From Ancylostoma caninum (lineage: Eukaryota; Nematoda; Chromadorea; Rhabditida; Ancylostomatidae), in assembly GCA_037903475.1 (NCBI GenBank), contig JBAJFG010000280.1, forward strand, positions 1,302,001 through 1,366,000: a stretch of DNA of 64,000 nucleotides, written 5' to 3'. Shown here piece after piece: positions 60,901 through 64,000 of this stretch (position 1 is its first letter; every line of letters starts with the position of its first letter). The translations under genes and the position numbers were made by a program. Below the pieces are notes generated by a model. That model was given only the letters and a program-made list of their open reading frames with translations, made no database searches and was not told where the DNA came from.

Positions 60901-62230
60901 AATTAGTCAAAATCCGGGAACCGGTTAGTAGAAAAATTACAAACTTTAAGACATTTGACTGCTCTGTTACTAACATCGTTTTTGTATAATCATCCGCTTC
61001 TTATTCTTGATTTAGACCAATCTTCGTTTCCTTACCAAAATATGAGAAGTTTGTGTCTGTGGCTCAAATTTGGCCATCTTTCCTTTTTGTGGTATTCTTG
61101 ATTTTTAATTTTAAAACAAATTCAGATGACAGAAAGAAGACGCTCGTCCAGAAAGCACTGAATTACATTCGTGCGCGTACGTGCATCGATTTCATTGAGA
61201 GTGATGCAGCCGAGAATCGTATACGTGTGTTCAATGGTAGCGGATGTTATTCAGCGGTCGGCATGAGGGGAGGAGTCCAGGATCTGTCACTGGCAAATCA
61301 TTGCAACAATGTGAGAGTAATTTCCTGGAAAGCTCGTTCTTCCTCGAAATGACTGTGACCTGTTGCTGCTTAAAGGTCGGCGTCACAACACACGAATTCA
61401 TACATTCGCTTGGGACGTGGCATATGCAGATGCGAGATGATCGTGATGATTATCTGCGAGTTGACTTAACCAATGTTCCGGTAGGGGAATGATTCTGAGT
61501 TCACAGCACTTCCGCAAAGCCTACTTTGTTTTATAGTAGAGGTAGCCTTGAGATGTGTACTTACACAAACACACAGCCAATTAAGAGAACCTAAAAATTC
61601 TAACTAGATACAAATGAATTCCTTTGCAGCCGGATTATCATGGTAATTTCGTCAAGGTTGACCAAGGCGAATCCATAAACTACAATCAATACGAGTATGG
61701 CAGCGTTATGCATTATGGAGCAGCTACGTAAGCATACCTTACTTAAACAGTGAACAAAACATCTCGCCAGGAAGAGTCGCATTTACATAAAACATGATTG
61801 AACCTCCTCCACAATACTATAAACTAAAGCGTGGCGAGTGCAAGAAAAGTCTAGAAAAATGAAGGAAAGAACAGCAAAGAAAGTCTTTGTCTGCAATTTC
61901 AGATTTTCATCTGGTTCAAACTCCCTTATCCCCCTTGATGGTCGCTATCTGCGTACTCTTGGCTCTCGTGTTGTATCGTTTTATGATATCAAAACAATCA
62001 ACGACCACTACAAATGCCATAGTAAGCTCTTTTTATGCAAATATCGTTACAGAATCGTCCCATTATTTATATAAACTGAATTCTTGATGGTATTTACAAT
62101 CTTTGCAGCAAAATGTGGACCTGGTTCTGCAGTGTGCACTAATGGTGGTGAACCAAACCCAAGGAACTGTGCAGTATGTAACTGTCCTGCTGGATATGGT
62201 GGAGCTCTATGCAACCAGCGGGTGAATTGA
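57951..62230 (+). CDS. Secreted astacin zinc metallopeptidase (NAS type)
   Basis: M12A protease with signal peptide, propeptide, catalytic domain and EGF-like tail. Nine exons: 57951-58049, 58814-58936, 59034-59140, 60664-60785, 61126-61310, 61376-61480, 61630-61727, 61903-62021, 62109-62230. They join to 359 residues. Residues 1-23 form a hydrophobic signal sequence. The propeptide contains LFQGDIDLT, the usual nematode astacin pro motif, and ends at a furin-like site ARAKR (124-128). The mature domain has TCIDF and GCYSAVGMRGG, then zinc motif HEFIHSLGTWHMQMR (His 218, 222, 228; Glu 219) and Met-turn SVMHYG (Met 274). The EGF module ends CNCPAGYGGALC, followed by a stop four codons later; there is no CUB domain. 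The Glu that usually follows the third His is Met. Two likely acceptors lie just upstream of the start (57938 and 57948). It was likely secreted; the substrate is unknown. Confidence 0.9.
59881..59949 (-). repeat. tRNA-like segment in astacin intron 3
   Basis: Minus strand: GGATGGCCTAGTGGATAAAG, then GCGGACTCTCAATC, then GGTTCGAATCC, in tRNA order with the CTCTCAA loop of a CTC anticodon. The 3' half of the anticodon stem is lost and the variable region is long. It is therefore a degenerate tRNA or the head of a SINE. The surrounding intron (59141-60663) has several GC-rich repeated patches. Confidence 0.5.
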
Positions 62231-62527
62231 TGATGGCTTTTCAAGAAAGTCTTTCTAAGCTTTCGTTCGCAGGGGCAGGATCTCACCTGACTTTCAGTTG
62301 TGCATTAACGAATAATCGACTAAGCACAAATTTAAGTGATTACATAAAATGCTCCGGAATAGACAAGAAACAGAACCGAAAGAACAAAGGAGCGTTACGA
62401 GTACACAAATCGTCGAGAGATCCTGCAACCCCCAATTTTCGCACAGACTCTGTGCGTATGTTTCAACTAGTTTTTTATTATATGCTAGCTTTGGAGAATT
62501 CACATAGTACCTGAAATAGGTGGAGCT

Positions 62528-63120
62528 GAGGCCGAATTCCGGCGTGGCCGCGACCAGCGACCTTTGGCCGGCAGATTTGGCCACCGACATATATACTGTT
62601 GATGAGGTATCTCACCGAATTCCCTCAAATTTCGCATGTAGAGGTTATTCGATGTGCTGAACACAAATATCGCATTCATTTTGTATCATACCTAGGTTAT
62701 GGGGAACTTACGGTGGGTGGTGGAGAACGTACATAATTCCGGCGCCATGTAGCCAGCCATTAATGGCCACGAAAGCGGCCACATTTGGCCGCGTTTTGAA
62801 AGGCGGCCAAATGTGGCCAGAATCTCCAGGAAAAATTTTGCTGAAAACTTCGCATAGAGTGATTATTTTAGGTGCTGTACACTGGAATCGCTTCCAATTC
62901 GTATAATAACCCCATTTTAGTAGGATTACGGAAGGTGTACGGTAGGTATCGTATCTACAGAACTTTCTGGAACTTTACATAACCGGTTGTTTGAGGTGCT
63001 GAGCACGACTATGAATGTCATTTTGCACGATATTGCCATTTTCCTGCTGAAATCAGCATTTTCTTCCGACTTTTGGATGGCCAAATGTAGCTGGCCACGG
63101 CCACGCCGGAATTCGGCCTC
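62528..63120. mobile_element. Inverted-repeat element with palindromic interior
   Basis: 593 bp whose ends match as inverted repeats: left GAGGCCGAATTCCGGCGTGG and the inverse of the right end, identical over the first 20 bases and similar for about 25 more. The middle carries several smaller palindromes built from GGCCACATTTGGCCGC and GGCCAAATGTGGCC. No coding frame, and no clear target duplication. Confidence 0.7.
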
Positions 63121-64000
63121 TGGACGAAAGTATCTGCAAACTGCGCTACTTTCAATTCTCCCAATCAAATAAGATATCGTGGTTTTTTCGTTTCAGGAGA
63201 TTTCTCAGTTATTCTTAGCTGCATTTCTGGCGCTCCACTACCATCTAGTGTAACGTCGCATTGTTATTCGGTCTGAAAACTGCGCAACACTTACTTTCTT
63301 GAGCCGAAGATGGTATTCCAGGCCAAAGCTCAGATTTCAGGCAATCTGATGCCTATATTCCTAACAGTTTTTCTGAACGCGTGTTCACCGACGACTCCTG
63401 GGCTTCATGTTTCCTAGCGCTATTTTGTACATAGAATTTAATCCACAACTGTGCGTTCCATGCATTTCTTCCTTTCCCGGACAAAATGTGCGACTTTCTG
63501 CACCCTTTTGCTATCTGGGGCTGAGCCCCGGATCTGACTTATCTTCATCGTCATAGGTGAAGGTTCCCCCTAACGGCGCTACCGTACGTGGTGGTGGGTT
63601 GAGTGGCGTCTCAGGTTATCGTACCTATGGGTGAAGCTGGACGAACTATGCAGAACATTGGCCATTCCATTCGTGCCTGTCATTCGCAATCGCACTGTTT
63701 CGGTCGGCAAAATGCTATGCATCCCGACCTCTTATTTTGTATTTAAGGACTAAGGCTAGAGGACAAATTCTCTAAGTAAGACGATGAAGGTTTGTCAGGT
63801 TTCCCAGCTCTGAACCGAAAATGTGGGAAAATGAAAAACAATGTCAAAATTAATATGTATGGATGAGAGTGAACCTTCAATGTCTTAGTCATGCATTCTT
63901 TTGTGCAGTGAGTGGGATGGCTGTGGCCTCTCCGTGGTCTCGAAGAAAAAAAAACGCCGCGCAACCACTCCGCGCGAGCTGGGATCGATGTCGTCTGCCG
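63121..64000. other. No gene recognised
   Basis: Short open frames only. Nothing supports a gene or element before the window ends. Confidence 0.45.

Overview
The window looks like nuclear DNA of a nematode, most likely a clade V parasite of the strongyle/hookworm type. Every gene I could rebuild is split into many short exons (about 55-440 bp) by GT-AG introns ending in TTTTCAG-type acceptors. Several start codons sit a few bases after an unpaired acceptor, as expected for spliced-leader trans-splicing. Introns are longer than in Caenorhabditis and carry many small inverted-repeat elements and microsatellites. Species is inferred, not proven.

Layout. 1-5.8 kb: mostly non-coding, with two spliced minus-strand exons of an unrecognised gene near 1.5-1.8 kb and a 206-bp TA-flanked foldback element at 4.7 kb. 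5.8-11.4 kb (+): vps-51, 16 exons, 695 codons, a GARP/EARP tethering-complex subunit. 12.0-22.3 kb (+): an MTK1/MEKK4-type MAP3K, 32 exons, 1363 codons, kinase domain at the C-terminal end. 23.7-27.3 kb and 30.2-34.5 kb (+): two tandem Ste24/FCE-1-type CAAX prenyl proteases with the same 11-exon structure. 34.8-36.4 kb (-): ribosomal protein L10 (uL16), 214 codons, convergent with the second protease. 36.4-46.9 kb: gene-poor, holding a 59-bp minisatellite in two blocks, a long CA repeat, a duplicated hairpin with compensating base changes, and small inverted-repeat elements. 46.9-52.7 kb (-): a 4-coumarate-CoA-ligase-like adenylate-forming enzyme and, downstream of it, a truncated second copy. 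55.1-56.3 kb: a 1.2-kb TA-flanked element with about 140-bp terminal inverted repeats and tRNA-like segments inside. 58.0-62.2 kb (+): a secreted astacin metallopeptidase, 9 exons, 359 codons. 62.5-63.1 kb: another inverted-repeat element. 63.1-64 kb: nothing recognised.

Functional picture. vps-51 (endosome-to-Golgi tethering) and the MAP3K are adjacent and head to tail. From memory, their C. elegans orthologues are also neighbours (B0414.8 and B0414.7), so this looks like conserved synteny and possibly an operon. The two proteases would finish prenylated CAAX proteins in the ER membrane. The others are a housekeeping ribosomal gene, an acyl-CoA-synthetase-family enzyme and a secreted protease; I see no shared pathway. 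I see no prokaryotic features and no CRISPR. The main novelty candidates are the non-coding structures and the damaged or duplicated genes in Part 2. Exon coordinates were read by eye from reading frame, splice motifs and family alignment; small errors are possible.
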